DNA of 64,000 nucleotides from Geothermobacter sp964501815 (GCA_964501815.1 CAZCUR010000005.1:1-64000), one strand, 5' to 3'. Positions 43,500-53,017 are shown, counted from the first letter of the stretch. The notes: a model not told the origin generated them from the letters alone. Made by a program: numbers and translations.

Positions 43500-43922
43500 T
43501 CAGGGCTTGTAGCCGAGTTCACGCAGGAATTCGAGCACCTGCTGCAGCGACTGGCCCTCCTGTTCTTCAAGCTTGCGCGCTTCCTGAGCAGCCCGTTCGG
43601 CATCGAGAAAAGCCCGGCTGGCGGCAGCAGCGGCCTGCTTGTTTTTCAGGGCGGCCTCATCCGCGGCCTTTTCAGCACGCTGAGCCGCCTTTTCAGCGCG
43701 GTCCGCAGCAGCTTCAACCCGTGCGGCGCTCTTCTCGATTCGCTGGGCGATTTCCTCCATGCGGAGCACCAGGGCCCAGGCTTTCTCCTCCGACCGGGCC
43801 GCCTGCTGGCTCGCCTTGACGGCATCCTGCATCTGCTTCGCCGTAGCGGGAAGATAGGCTTCACACCCGGCAAGCAGAACGAGACAAACCAAACTGATGA
43901 CTGACCGCAACGACAGTTGCAT
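43500..43922 (-). CDS. Second alanine-zipper lipoprotein
   Basis: A 140-residue outer-membrane lipoprotein with lipobox (LLAGC, Cys20) and a long coiled coil of Ala/Glu/Arg heptads (AADRAEKAAQRAEKAADEAA). It shares the heptad style of the gene at 24276 but has a longer linker before the repeats and a different C-terminus (LQQVLEFLRELGYKP) with no terminal Lys-Lys. It probably forms a trimeric rod in the periplasm. It converges on tonB with a 14-bp gap and lies 22 bp after rdgB in the same direction. Confidence 0.85.
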   Translation of the reverse strand: MQLSLRSVISLVCLVLLAGCEAYLPATAKQMQDAVKASQQAARSEEKAWALVLRMEEIAQRIEKSAARVEAAADRAEKAAQRAEKAADEAALKNKQAAAAASRAFLDAERAAQEARKLEEQEGQSLQQVLEFLRELGYKP

Positions 43923-43944
43923 GAGCGGGCCTTTCCCGGGGGGT

Positions 43945-44544
43945 TCAAAGATGGGTCAGCAGTTCAGGAAGAGCCTCAACAAACCTGGCAAGAGCCTGCC
44001 CACGATGACTGATGGCGTTCTTCCGGTCCAGCGGCATCTCGGCCAGCGTACAGCCGTACCCCTCCACATAGAATAAAGGATCGTAGCCGAAACCACCAGC
44101 CCCGCGCGCTTCAGTCAGAATCCTGCCCTCCAGTCTGCCGGTAAAATGGCTGCAGCGACCGTCCGGCAGGCAAAAGGCAAGATCGCAGACAAAGGCGGCT
44201 GTGCGCTCCGCTTCTGGCACACCTTCCAACTCCTGCAGCAGCCTGCGGTTGTTGGCGGCATCATCGGCATCCTCCCCGGCATAACGGGCCGAACGGACCC
44301 CGGGGGCACCACCAAGGGCGGCAACCGTCAGGCCGGAATCATCGGCCAACGTCGGCAGGCCCGTGGCCCGGGCCACACTCAAAGCCTTTTTTTCGGCGTT
44401 GGCCGCAAAGGTAGCGCCATCCTCGACCACCTCGGGCAAATGGGGGAAATCGGCCAGGGAGAGCAGCTCGACCGGGTCATCCGCCAGCAGTTTGGCGATT
44501 TCCCTGAATTTTCCGGGATTTCCGGTCGCAATGACGATTTTCAC
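43945..44544 (-). CDS. rdgB: XTP/dITP diphosphatase
   Basis: House-cleaning enzyme that hydrolyses dITP, dXTP and ITP to monophosphates, keeping damaged purines out of nucleic acids. The 199 residues have the N-terminal TGNPGKFREI (7-16), the LADDSGLTV metal/catalytic segment (Asp68-69), GGFGYDPLF and SHRGQAL. GTG 44544 overlaps the rph stop by 4 bp (GTGA), with GGGGGAT upstream; the longer in-frame sequence to 44724 lies inside rph. rph-rdgB is a very common bacterial pair. Confidence 0.96.
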   Translation of the reverse strand: MKIVIATGNPGKFREIAKLLADDPVELLSLADFPHLPEVVEDGATFAANAEKKALSVARATGLPTLADDSGLTVAALGGAPGVRSARYAGEDADDAANNRRLLQELEGVPEAERTAAFVCDLAFCLPDGRCSHFTGRLEGRILTEARGAGGFGYDPLFYVEGYGCTLAEMPLDRKNAISHRGQALARFVEALPELLTHL

Positions 44545-45281
44545 AGCACATCCCCCAGGGCCTCTTTCTGGGCCAGATCGAGCTTTCGGCACCCCTTGAG
44601 GGCCAGTTGTTGCAGGGTCAGCAGCTGTTCGGACGTGAAAGGCTCGGACTCCGCCGTCCCCTGGACCTCGACAAAACGCCCGGAGCCGGTGATGACAAAG
44701 TTCATATCGACCTCGGCACGGCAATCCTCGTCGTAGCAGAGGTCAAGCAGCGCTGTGCCATCCACAATGCCGACACTGACGGCGGCAACACTGTCGCGCA
44801 GGGGGTCATCCAGCAGCAGTCCCTCTCGTTGCAGCTTGCGCAGGGCGTCGACCAGGGCCACGTAGGCCCCGGTAATGGCGGCCGTGCGCGTCCCGCCGTC
44901 GGCCTGAAGGACGTCACAGTCGATCTGGATGGTCCGTTCCCCCAACCGCTCCAAATCCATCACCGCCCGCAGGGACCGGCCAATCAGCCGCTGAATCTCC
45001 ATGGTCCGCCCCCCCAGTTTCCCCTTCACCGACTCACGCGGGCTGCGGGTATGGGTTGCGCGTGGCAGCATGGCATATTCGGCCGTAACCCAGCCACGCC
45101 CCTCGCCCTTCATGAACGGCGGCACCTTTTCCTCGACACTGGCATTGCACAGGACCCGGGTATGCCCGAAACTGACCAGAACAGATCCTTCGGCGTAGCG
45201 GGTGAAATTGCGTTCGAATGTAACAGGGCGCAGCTGATCGGCTGCCCGACCATCAGGTCGTCGGTACGGCTGTTGATTCAC
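44541..45281 (-). CDS. rph: Ribonuclease PH
   Basis: Phosphorolytic 3'-5' exoribonuclease that trims tRNA 3' ends, acting as a hexamer. The 246 residues contain RPVTFERNFTRYAEGSVLVS, the RSPRESVKGKLGGRTMEIQRLIGRSLR substrate segment and QADGGTRTAAITGAYVAL. Length is normal. GTG 45281 follows AAAGGAG and overlaps the amidase stop by 4 bp, linking amidase, rph and rdgB in one coupled run. Confidence 0.96.
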   Translation of the reverse strand: MNQQPYRRPDGRAADQLRPVTFERNFTRYAEGSVLVSFGHTRVLCNASVEEKVPPFMKGEGRGWVTAEYAMLPRATHTRSPRESVKGKLGGRTMEIQRLIGRSLRAVMDLERLGERTIQIDCDVLQADGGTRTAAITGAYVALVDALRKLQREGLLLDDPLRDSVAAVSVGIVDGTALLDLCYDEDCRAEVDMNFVITGSGRFVEVQGTAESEPFTSEQLLTLQQLALKGCRKLDLAQKEALGDVL

Positions 45282-46357
45282 CTGGTTCTCCTTTGCTCGA
45301 GACTGAAACGCTTCACCCCCTCCACGACAGCCCGGGCAAGCTCCTTCCGGGTGTCGGCATCGGTCAGGTTGACGACATCATCCGGGTTGGTCAAATAACC
45401 CGCTTCAATCATCAAGGTCGGCAGGTCTCCCCGCCCAAGGGGCCGCAGCGGCATCTCAAATATGCCATTGACCTGAAAACCGCTTTCTTCCAGAGACGCC
45501 CGGACCTCCTCGGCCAGGCGCCGGCTGCCCCGGCTCTGCTCGTCTCTGGCCTGGCTGACGGACAACGTATCCGCAGGCCGGATGTACAGCTCGACCCCGG
45601 AGGCCGAGGGCGAAAAGTGCCCCTGAGCATGCAGCAGGAGCAGAATATCGGGCTGATGTTCAGCCAGACTCTGTAACCGGGCCTTTGGTGAAAGGCTGTA
45701 GTCATTGTCCCGGCTGAGATGGACTTCAAGGCCGAGGTGCATCTTCAGCTGTTTTTCCAGCTGGCGGCCCAGCGCCAGGACCACATCCTTTTCCTTGACG
45801 CCGTCCAGACCGATGGTCCCGACATCCTCGCCGCCATGACCGATATCAATGCCAACCGTTTTCAGACCGGAAAGCCTCTGGCCGGTCTTGCGCTTCAACA
45901 GCAGGGCAAACAGCTGGTCAATGGGATTGTCGCCCGGTTCCGGGCCATTCTCAACCGGACTGAGATTGCGGTAATAGACAGGCCGGCCGACCAGGTCCGG
46001 CAATTGTTCGACGATGAAATCCTCGCCAATGCGCAAGCGTCCATCGATAAACCGGGCGGGATTTTGTAACGGCAAAAAACGGCCTTCAACTTCCAGGTAA
46101 TGACCGCCGGGAAAAAGAGACGCCTTGCCCTGGGGCAGGGAGAAGACATAGCGATGTTCCACCGAGCGCCAGCGTCCCGACATCCCCAGGGCCCGCAGGA
46201 CATCATCCATGGCGAGATACGCGGTTCCCTGCAGGTTGTAAACCTCTTCGATGCGCTGGGGCCGGCGACCGCTCCAGGCGAGCTCCACCGCAGCAAGACA
46301 ATCTGACAGGGGCAGCAGAACAGCCGCCAGCAGGATGAAAGGAAGATACAGCCGCAC
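45278..46357 (-). CDS. N-acetylmuramoyl-L-alanine amidase (Amidase_3)
   Basis: Exported zinc amidase of 359 residues that cuts septal peptidoglycan between muramic acid and the stem peptide. It has a signal peptide (about 1-22), an N-terminal beta region resembling a copper-amine-oxidase-like or AMIN-type binding domain (about 25-150), and a catalytic domain with GIDIGHGGEDVG, LLLHAQGHFSP and MIEAGYLTNPDD, the zinc and glutamate motifs of AmiA/B/C. GTG 46357 has GGAG 7 bases upstream. It heads the coupled amidase-rph-rdgB run. Confidence 0.92.
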   Translation of the reverse strand: MRLYLPFILLAAVLLPLSDCLAAVELAWSGRRPQRIEEVYNLQGTAYLAMDDVLRALGMSGRWRSVEHRYVFSLPQGKASLFPGGHYLEVEGRFLPLQNPARFIDGRLRIGEDFIVEQLPDLVGRPVYYRNLSPVENGPEPGDNPIDQLFALLLKRKTGQRLSGLKTVGIDIGHGGEDVGTIGLDGVKEKDVVLALGRQLEKQLKMHLGLEVHLSRDNDYSLSPKARLQSLAEHQPDILLLLHAQGHFSPSASGVELYIRPADTLSVSQARDEQSRGSRRLAEEVRASLEESGFQVNGIFEMPLRPLGRGDLPTLMIEAGYLTNPDDVVNLTDADTRKELARAVVEGVKRFSLEQRRTR

Positions 46358-46429
46358 AATCGGTCTCCAAAGACGGGACTTGCCGGGGCCCGAAACAGTG
46401 CCCCTATATACCTTGCCGCCGCCGGGGTG

Positions 46430-47476
46430 TCAACGCGCGCTCTCCTCCTGGGGGATGAGCCGCCGCCCCTTGACCGGCCGGCGACCGAGGGCGTCCTGCA
46501 GCCTTCGGGTCAGTCGACGCTCCAGTTTGCGCAGCGCGGTCTGGGAGTCGGGAAAATCCCGAATCTGCCCGCCAGCGGTGGTGTGATGGCCGCCGGCCGT
46601 CCCCAAATCGGCCATGAGAGTGCGAATCAGACTGCCGGCGTTGATGTCGGGCAGGGACGTGCGCAGCGAAAGAAAAACATCCTGACCGTCGTGGCCCATG
46701 CCAAGGACCAGCTCCACCCCCTCCATGCGCAACAAAAAATCCGCCATTTCGGCCACGATATCGGCATTGTCCACCCGGTAGAGATTGAAGACCAGCAGGT
46801 CTTCATAGACTCGGGAATTTTCGATGGCGCGGTTGTAGCTGAAATAATAATCACGCGGCACCTTGGGGTGCGTCACCCGGTAGAGAATGCGATTGTTGGC
46901 CAGCGGCAACAGATAAAGATAGGCCTCCCGATCGGCCCGCACCCAGTCGCGCCCCAGGTCCTGGGTCTCGGACTTGATGGCGTAGAAAAGGATGGTTGCC
47001 AGCCGGGTGCCGAAACTGACGTCGTTGGCGAGCAGATATTCGAGAAGAATGGTCGCCGAGGCCCCGTAGTCCTCGCGTACATCGACCCAGCGGCAGATAT
47101 CGGTCGCCTCCCGGCGCGGATGATGGTCGATAACCAGATGGACCGGCCGGTTGTCCGGGTAGCTGTTGTTCCCGGTGCCAGGTTGGGTATCCACCATGCA
47201 AACGACCTGAAACTGGTCGGGATCGACCTGATCCATATGGACCGCGTCGATCTCCAGTTCCCGGGCCATGGTCCGGTTTTCGCCCCGGCCGATCATGCCG
47301 CCGTAGGCAATAACCGCTTCCTGGCCGGTGGTCTTGAGCAGCAGATGCTTCAGGGCCGCAGCTCCGGCCAGAGAGTCCGGGTCGGGGTTGTCGTGGGCGA
47401 CAATCAGAACCTTGCCCTTGCCACGGACCCACTCCAGAAATTGACGGGAAAATTCCCGCGAGCGTTCAAGCTGCAC
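46430..47476 (-). CDS. DHH-family phosphoesterase (NrnA-like)
   Basis: A 348-residue cytoplasmic phosphoesterase with the DHH-family motif I (AHDNPDPDS), a DHH-like motif (VIDHHPRR), and a C-terminal DHHA1 RNA-binding domain with GTAGGHHTTAGGQIRDF. The layout fits NrnA-type nanoRNases/pAp phosphatases, although motif I carries DNPDPD in place of the more usual DxDxxGS. GTG 47476 is preferred because GAGGGA precedes it; a TTG at 47515 inside the upstream gene is the alternative. It follows the TIGR00725 gene in the same direction. Confidence 0.9.
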   Translation of the reverse strand: MQLERSREFSRQFLEWVRGKGKVLIVAHDNPDPDSLAGAAALKHLLLKTTGQEAVIAYGGMIGRGENRTMARELEIDAVHMDQVDPDQFQVVCMVDTQPGTGNNSYPDNRPVHLVIDHHPRREATDICRWVDVREDYGASATILLEYLLANDVSFGTRLATILFYAIKSETQDLGRDWVRADREAYLYLLPLANNRILYRVTHPKVPRDYYFSYNRAIENSRVYEDLLVFNLYRVDNADIVAEMADFLLRMEGVELVLGMGHDGQDVFLSLRTSLPDINAGSLIRTLMADLGTAGGHHTTAGGQIRDFPDSQTALRKLERRLTRRLQDALGRRPVKGRRLIPQEESAR

Positions 47477-47508
47477 GTCACATCCCTCTTCCAGCCCTCG
47501 CGGGGCGA

Positions 47509-47976
47509 TCAACAACCGGGCCCGGCAAGCTGCAGCGCCAAACTCACGGCTTCAGCGGCCGTTTCGGCCCGATGCACACCGGGAATATCATTCCAGCTGT
47601 TCAAAGCGACCACCGGCCGCCCCAGCTTCAGGGCAATGGCCATCTCGGACAGCGTTCCGTACTCCCCCTCGATGGCAATCAGTGCGCGCGCCGCCTGGCA
47701 GATGAGAACATTGCGCGCGTGTCCCAGACCGGTCGGCAACACAATCCGGACGTAGGGGTTGGCCGCTAGCCAGTCGGCGCCCGGAATCAGACCGATGGTT
47801 TCTCCCCCGGCAGAAACAGCGCCACGGCAGGCGGCCTCCATGACGCCCCCCAGCCCCCCGCAAATGAGGACAGCACCTGATTGCGCCAGCAGACAGCCGA
47901 CCTCCTCGGCGAGCCTCATGCCGTCCTGGCTGGCGCGCCCGGCGCCGATAACCCCAATCAGCAGTTTCGGGTTCAA
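47509..47976 (-). CDS. TIGR00725-family Rossmann protein (LOG/DprA-like fold)
   Basis: A 155-residue protein with the nucleotide-binding pattern IGVIGAGRAS, LICGGLGGVMEAACRGA, GHARNVLICQAARALIAIEGEYGTLSE, which is the fold shared by LOG (lysine decarboxylase-like) phosphoribohydrolases. It is shorter than cytokinin-activating LOG proteins and lacks their exact PGGxGTxxE motif (here EGEYGTLSE), so its substrate is unknown. It lies 4 bp after copA and just before the DHH gene in the same direction. Confidence 0.88.
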   Translation of the reverse strand: MNPKLLIGVIGAGRASQDGMRLAEEVGCLLAQSGAVLICGGLGGVMEAACRGAVSAGGETIGLIPGADWLAANPYVRIVLPTGLGHARNVLICQAARALIAIEGEYGTLSEMAIALKLGRPVVALNSWNDIPGVHRAETAAEAVSLALQLAGPGC

Positions 47977-47980
47977 AAAA

Positions 47981-50623
47981 TCAATCCTCCATCAACCGCC
48001 GCGCACGTCGGTACAGCAGCAGGCTGTTGCTCACGACCGATACACTGGAAAAGGCCATGGCGAGACCGGCGAATTCCGGTTTCAAAAGCCACCCGAACCA
48101 GGGATAAAACAGACCGGCCGCCAGAGGGATACCCAAAAGGTTGTAAACGAACGCCCAGAAGAAATTCTGGCGGATCTTGCCCAGGGTCGCCCGCCCCAGC
48201 CGGACCGCCTTGACAACATCCAGAACCCGGTCCTGCACCAGGACCAGGTCGCCGGTTTCTCGCGCCACATCGGTTCCACTGCCGATGGCAATGCCGACAT
48301 CCGCGGACGCGAGAGCCGGCGCATCGTTGATGCCGTCACCGACCATGGCGACGCGAAGCCCCTGATGCCGGTATTTCTGCACAACCTGAAGTTTTTCCTC
48401 CGGACGGACTTCCGCCTCGACCTCGTCCAGACCCAGCTCGCCGGCAACACTCACCGCGACCTGCTTCCGGTCTCCTGTTACCAGCACCGTTCGCAACCCC
48501 AGCCGTTTCAGCTCGGCCACAGCCTGGCCCGCATCCGGTTTCAGACGATCCGCAAGAGCCAGAAAACCGACCAGCCGCCCCTGACAGGCGAGCCAGACGC
48601 TGGTTTTCCCGGCCTGCTCCAGGGCCTGGGCCTGGACCTCAACCGGTGAGATATCCCCGGCAAAGGGCCGCACAAAATCGCGATGCCCCAGCCGCATCCG
48701 GACCGGCCCGATGTCCCCTTCGATACCGCCGCCGCCAATTTCACGCACAGCATCAGCCCGGACAACAGCACCCTGCCGCGCAGCTTCGTCGGCGATGGCC
48801 CGACTGAGCGGGTGATTGCTGTTTGCGGCCAGGGCTCCGGCGTACGCTAACAGCTCCTGACGGGAACCGCCCGGCGCCGGAACGATATCGGTGACGTCGA
48901 AAACTCCCGTCGTCAAGGTGCCGGTCTTGTCGAGCAACACCACATCAATGCCGGCGATACGTTCCAGCACCGAAGCCTTTTTGAACAGGATGCCGTGCCT
49001 GAGTCCGATGGCGCTTCCGACCATGATGGCGGTCGGGGTCGCCAGGCCAAGAGCGCAGGGACAGGCGATAACGACCACGGCGATACCGGTCTGAAAGGCA
49101 AAGAGAAACCCGGCGCCGGAAAGCAGCCAGCCCCCAAAAGTCACCAGAGCCAACAGCACCACAGCCGGGACAAAAACATTGGATATCCGGTCCGCCAAAC
49201 GCTGAATCGGCGCCTTGTCGGCCTGAGCTTCAGCAACCAGGCGGGTGATGGCCGCCAGAACCGTCTCGCCCCCAACCCGACGCGCCTCGATGACAAGCCG
49301 CCCGTCCCGATCAAGGGTGCCGCCGACCACCTCATCCCCCACACCGCGCACGACCGGAACCGATTCACCGGTTATCAGCGATTCATCGACCGCCGCCCGG
49401 CCATCGACAACAAGGCCGTCCACCGGGATGGTTTCCCCGGGGCGCACCAGCAACCGGTCGCCGGGCTCAACCAGTTCGGCGGGGATCGTCTTCTCGCGCT
49501 CGCCCACCAAAATGCGGGCCTTGGCCGGCTGAAGATCGAGCAGTTGACGCAACGCCCGGCTGGCCCGGCCGCGCGCCCTGGCTTCCAGAAATTTGCCAAA
49601 ACGAATGAAAGTAATCAGCAGAGCGCCGGTTTCGAAGAAGACCGGGCTGTCCGGCCCCAGCAGTCCCAGCCAGGCGAGCATCGAGTAGCCCCAGGCGGCA
49701 CTGATGCCCAGGGCCACCAGCACATCCATATTGCCACTGCGATTGCGCAAGGCATGCCAGGCGCCGCGATAGAAGGTCAGGCCGGCGGAAAACTGCACCA
49801 CCGTCGCCAGAAGAGCGATCACAGAAAGGGTTCGCGCGCCCAAAGGTTCGAACCACAAAAGCGGCATGATGGGCAGGGACAGGACGGCGGAGACAATCAG
49901 CCACAGGACCTGCCTGTCGGCTTCCTGCTTGCGTTCCTGGGTCCCTTTCGATTCCAGGGCCTGGTAGCCCGCCTCGGCGACCGCCTCGACAATGCGCCGG
50001 CGATTGACCCGCTTCGGATCGTATCGCACATGGGCGCTTTCATCCGCCAGGCTCACACGCGCCTGAAGGACCCCTGCAAGGCCCTGCAGTTTGCGCTCGA
50101 TGGTTCCGGCGCAGTTGCTGCAGGTCATGCCGCCGATGGCCAGGTGCAGCTCCCCGGTTTCGGTCTCGTCGCTCCGTCCGGCGCGGAACCCCAGGTCGCG
50201 AATGCGACGGCGTATCTCTTCGAGCTCAATCTGGTCGGGATGGTAGCGGACGGTCAGTTGCTCCAGGGCGAAATTGACCTCCGCCGCCACCACGCCCGGA
50301 AGCTCCCCCACCCCCTTTTCAATGGTTCGGGCGCAATTGGTACAGCTCATGCCGTACAAGGGCAGATGGACCGAAACCACGGGCGCAGCCTCGGCCGGTT
50401 CCGGAGTCCCGGTCACATCCGGCCGGAACCCAAGTTCGGCGATCCGGCTGCACACCTGCGAACGCGCAGGACCGGAGTCGGAGACCGTCACCTCGGCCAG
50501 ACCGGGGTCCAGGGTCACCCGAACCGACTGGACACCGTCGATGGCCTCCAGGGCTTCGGTCACCCGGGCGACGCACTTGCCGCACTTCATGCCGGCGACG
50601 GGAATCTGGTACCGTTCGGTCAT
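47981..50623 (-). CDS. copA: Copper-translocating P1B-type ATPase with three metal-binding domains
   Basis: Inner-membrane pump of 880 residues exporting Cu(I). Three N-terminal HMA domains carry C14-x2-C17, C94-x2-C97 and C168-x2-C171. The pump core has the TGE actuator motif (418-420), the CPC transport motif (521-523), the phosphorylated Asp565 in DKTGT, and GDGINDAPAL. The first HMA has CGKC in place of the more common CxNC, and bacterial pumps usually carry one or two HMA domains. The ATG overlaps the upstream TPR stop by 4 bp. No CueR-type regulator or chaperone is adjacent. Confidence 0.94.
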   Translation of the reverse strand: MTERYQIPVAGMKCGKCVARVTEALEAIDGVQSVRVTLDPGLAEVTVSDSGPARSQVCSRIAELGFRPDVTGTPEPAEAAPVVSVHLPLYGMSCTNCARTIEKGVGELPGVVAAEVNFALEQLTVRYHPDQIELEEIRRRIRDLGFRAGRSDETETGELHLAIGGMTCSNCAGTIERKLQGLAGVLQARVSLADESAHVRYDPKRVNRRRIVEAVAEAGYQALESKGTQERKQEADRQVLWLIVSAVLSLPIMPLLWFEPLGARTLSVIALLATVVQFSAGLTFYRGAWHALRNRSGNMDVLVALGISAAWGYSMLAWLGLLGPDSPVFFETGALLITFIRFGKFLEARARGRASRALRQLLDLQPAKARILVGEREKTIPAELVEPGDRLLVRPGETIPVDGLVVDGRAAVDESLITGESVPVVRGVGDEVVGGTLDRDGRLVIEARRVGGETVLAAITRLVAEAQADKAPIQRLADRISNVFVPAVVLLALVTFGGWLLSGAGFLFAFQTGIAVVVIACPCALGLATPTAIMVGSAIGLRHGILFKKASVLERIAGIDVVLLDKTGTLTTGVFDVTDIVPAPGGSRQELLAYAGALAANSNHPLSRAIADEAARQGAVVRADAVREIGGGGIEGDIGPVRMRLGHRDFVRPFAGDISPVEVQAQALEQAGKTSVWLACQGRLVGFLALADRLKPDAGQAVAELKRLGLRTVLVTGDRKQVAVSVAGELGLDEVEAEVRPEEKLQVVQKYRHQGLRVAMVGDGINDAPALASADVGIAIGSGTDVARETGDLVLVQDRVLDVVKAVRLGRATLGKIRQNFFWAFVYNLLGIPLAAGLFYPWFGWLLKPEFAGLAMAFSSVSVVSNSLLLYRRARRLMED

Positions 50624-51861
50624 TTGCGCTGCAGCAGCGCCTGAAAGGTCGGACGCTGACGAATGGGGTCAAAGTCGGGGTCAACCAGGGCATCCCGCAA
50701 AAATCCGGGCTCCCGGGCGATAGCCTGTTCCAGAGACCGCACGGCCTCACGCACCTGCCGCTTGCGCGCCATGACGCAGGCCCTGTTGTAGTGGGCGACG
50801 GCCAGATCGGAAGACTCGGCCAGCAGCGCGTCGAAACAGGCCAAAGCCTCATCCAGGCGGCCGAGTTTGAGCAGCAGGTTGCCACGGTTGTTGCGCGCCA
50901 TGCCGAAATCGGGATCCCGTTCCAGACAACGTTCGATCTCGCGCAGCGCTTCGGGCAGACGTCCCCACCGTTCCAGCACCATGGATCGGTAAAAGGCCGG
51001 CTCCGAACTTTCCGGATCCAGTTGCTCCGCCCGGTTCAAATCGGCCAGCGCTTCCTCAAACCGGTCCTGATGACTGAGCTGGATGGCACGCTCTATCAGG
51101 GCCTCAAAAAAATCGGGGTGACGCTCAATGGCGCGATCGAAAGCCTGTAACGCCTCCTGCTCCCGGCCCAGGCGACGCAGACTCAGCCCCAGATTGTAAT
51201 GATAGTTGGCCGTATCGGCCTGTTCCAGGGCTCTTTGGTACCAGACAAGGGCTTCTTCGTCGCGCCCCTGGTTGGCCAGAGCAAAGCCGTAGCCGTTCAG
51301 GGCGGCCGGATCTTCGGGTTTGAGCGCCAGGGCCCGCTCAAAAAACTCCATCGCTTCGGCGAATTGACCGATGCGGTTCAGGGCATAACCGATGTTGTAG
51401 TAGATGTCCGGGGCCTGGGGCAGCCGCTTGAGGGCGCGCCGGTACATTTGCAGGGCCTCGTGCGTGCGCCCCATTTCATCCAGAACATTGCCGAGGTTGA
51501 CATAGGCCTCGGGGAAATCCGGTTGCAGCTCCAGGGAGCGCCAGAAATGGTCGTAGGCTTCCTGATACCGCCCCAGCCGCTCGAGCAGCACACCGAAATT
51601 GTGATGCAGGGCGCCGTTGCCCGGATCAAAGCGCAGGGCCTTGCGGTAGAGCATCAGGGCCTTGGCGTGGTCCCCGAGGTTGGAAGCCGCCACCGCACAG
51701 TAGTTCAGCGCCTCGACATCGAAGGGATTCTCTTCAAGACAGGTTTCGGCAAGCTCCAGGGCGGTTTCGTTATCCCCCTGCTCCAGGGCCTGCTGGACGG
51801 CATCCAGCGGATTGTCGCGCAGTTCGGGAAATTCGTAGCTGTCGTCGAAATGTTCGCTCAT
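50620..51861 (-). CDS. Tetratricopeptide-repeat protein
   Basis: A 413-residue soluble protein made almost wholly of TPR units (about 11, each 34 residues, such as AYVNLGNVLDEMGRTHEALQ) after a short acidic N-terminus. No signal peptide, lipobox or catalytic domain is seen, so it is probably a cytoplasmic scaffold. It is coupled to copA by a 4-bp overlap, but a functional link to copper is not shown. Its upstream region is shared with the divergent pentapeptide-channel gene. Confidence 0.88.
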   Translation of the reverse strand: MSEHFDDSYEFPELRDNPLDAVQQALEQGDNETALELAETCLEENPFDVEALNYCAVAASNLGDHAKALMLYRKALRFDPGNGALHHNFGVLLERLGRYQEAYDHFWRSLELQPDFPEAYVNLGNVLDEMGRTHEALQMYRRALKRLPQAPDIYYNIGYALNRIGQFAEAMEFFERALALKPEDPAALNGYGFALANQGRDEEALVWYQRALEQADTANYHYNLGLSLRRLGREQEALQAFDRAIERHPDFFEALIERAIQLSHQDRFEEALADLNRAEQLDPESSEPAFYRSMVLERWGRLPEALREIERCLERDPDFGMARNNRGNLLLKLGRLDEALACFDALLAESSDLAVAHYNRACVMARKRQVREAVRSLEQAIAREPGFLRDALVDPDFDPIRQRPTFQALLQRK

Positions 51862-51963
51862 GTCCTCTTTTCCGCCTGTCTTTTCAGCCGGATTGCGTCT
51901 GTCAGTGTAGCAGAAATCCCGGTTGCGGGCATCTCATTTTGCGCCGGCTGCACCCGTTGAGGA

Positions 51964-51977
51964 TGAACATTTGTTCA
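51964..51977. promoter_or_regulatory. GAAC-N4-GTTC palindrome in a divergent region
   Basis: TGAACA-TT-TGTTCA is a perfect palindrome about 80 bases before the channel gene and 100 before the TPR gene. It has the GAAC-N4-GTTC form of Gram-positive-type LexA boxes. The rest of 51862-52053 shows no gene. Confidence 0.4.
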
Positions 51978-52053
51978 CTCTTTTCCGATAAAGAAAAGGC
52001 CGCGATTCACCGAAAAGAGCAGCAGAAGGTTTCCTGCAAGGAGCGGCTGGAAG

Positions 52054-53016
52054 ATGCAATCTGAAGCGGAAAATCGTTCAGCAGTCCCTTCACCGGCCAT
52101 GCCGGCTCCCGGAGCGGATCTTGCGGGCAGGGATTTTTCCGGACTCGACCTGTCGGGGGCCAACCTGTCGGGCGCCAATTTGCAAAAGGCGCGTTTTTTC
52201 CAGACCGACCTGAGGGGAGTCGATCTGAGTGAAGCGGACCTGCGGGGCGCGGAATTCGCCGGGGCCGACCTGAGGGATGCGATTCTGGATGGAGCCCGGG
52301 CCATGCGCGCCGGTTTTGGCGGCGCCAACCTGTCGGGGGCGAGCCTGTTCGGGGTGGATCTGCGCGAAGCCAGTCTCACGCAGGCCTGTCTTAACGGCGC
52401 CAATCTGGGCTGTGCCGATCTGAGAGGCGCGCGCCTGAGAGAAGCCTCGCTGAAAAAAGCCCATTTTGACGAAGCGGACATGCGCCAGGTCGATATGTCC
52501 CTGAGCGATGTCAGCAAGGCAAGTTTTCAAAACGCCGACCTGCGGCAGGCGCGGCTGCGCCGGGTGAAAGGCTTTCGCAATGCCGACTGGCTGGGCGTCG
52601 ATATTCGCGATATCAACTTTGCCGGCGCCTACATGATGCGCCGGGAAATCATCGACCAGAACTACATTCGCGAATTTCGCAATCACAGCAAGGTCACACG
52701 CCTGCTCTACTGGCCCTGGTGGCTGACCTGTGACTGTGGCCGCAGCATGCTGCGATGGTGTTTCTGGATCGGGGTTCAGGTGCTGTTTTTCGCCTGGCTC
52801 TACACCCTGACCGGCGTTGACTACGGGCGTTATCCGACCGACCTGTCGCCCCTGTACTACAGCGTTGTGACCCTGACCACCCTCGGCTACGGGGACGTCG
52901 TTCCGCAGACGCCGGCTGCACAGCTTGTCGCCATGATCGAGGTGACCATCGGCTATGTCATGCTTGGAGGGCTGCTGTCCATATTCAGCAACAAACTGGC
53001 ACGACGAGGTGATTGA
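52054..53016 (+). CDS. Pentapeptide-repeat/two-helix K+ channel fusion
   Basis: A 320-residue protein in two parts. Residues about 25-195 are about 30 pentapeptide repeats (ADLRG, ANLSG), a right-handed beta-helix on the cytoplasmic side. Residues about 230-315 form a two-helix pore module with a P-loop and the K+ selectivity filter TTLGYGD (275-281). Other ion-channel/pentapeptide proteins exist, but the ligand or gating signal is unknown. AAGGAG lies about 10 bases before the ATG. It is followed 1 bp later by an HDOD protein in the same direction, which suggests a shared signalling role. Confidence 0.9.
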   Translation: MQSEAENRSAVPSPAMPAPGADLAGRDFSGLDLSGANLSGANLQKARFFQTDLRGVDLSEADLRGAEFAGADLRDAILDGARAMRAGFGGANLSGASLFGVDLREASLTQACLNGANLGCADLRGARLREASLKKAHFDEADMRQVDMSLSDVSKASFQNADLRQARLRRVKGFRNADWLGVDIRDINFAGAYMMRREIIDQNYIREFRNHSKVTRLLYWPWWLTCDCGRSMLRWCFWIGVQVLFFAWLYTLTGVDYGRYPTDLSPLYYSVVTLTTLGYGDVVPQTPAAQLVAMIEVTIGYVMLGGLLSIFSNKLARRGD

Positions 53017-53017
53017 C

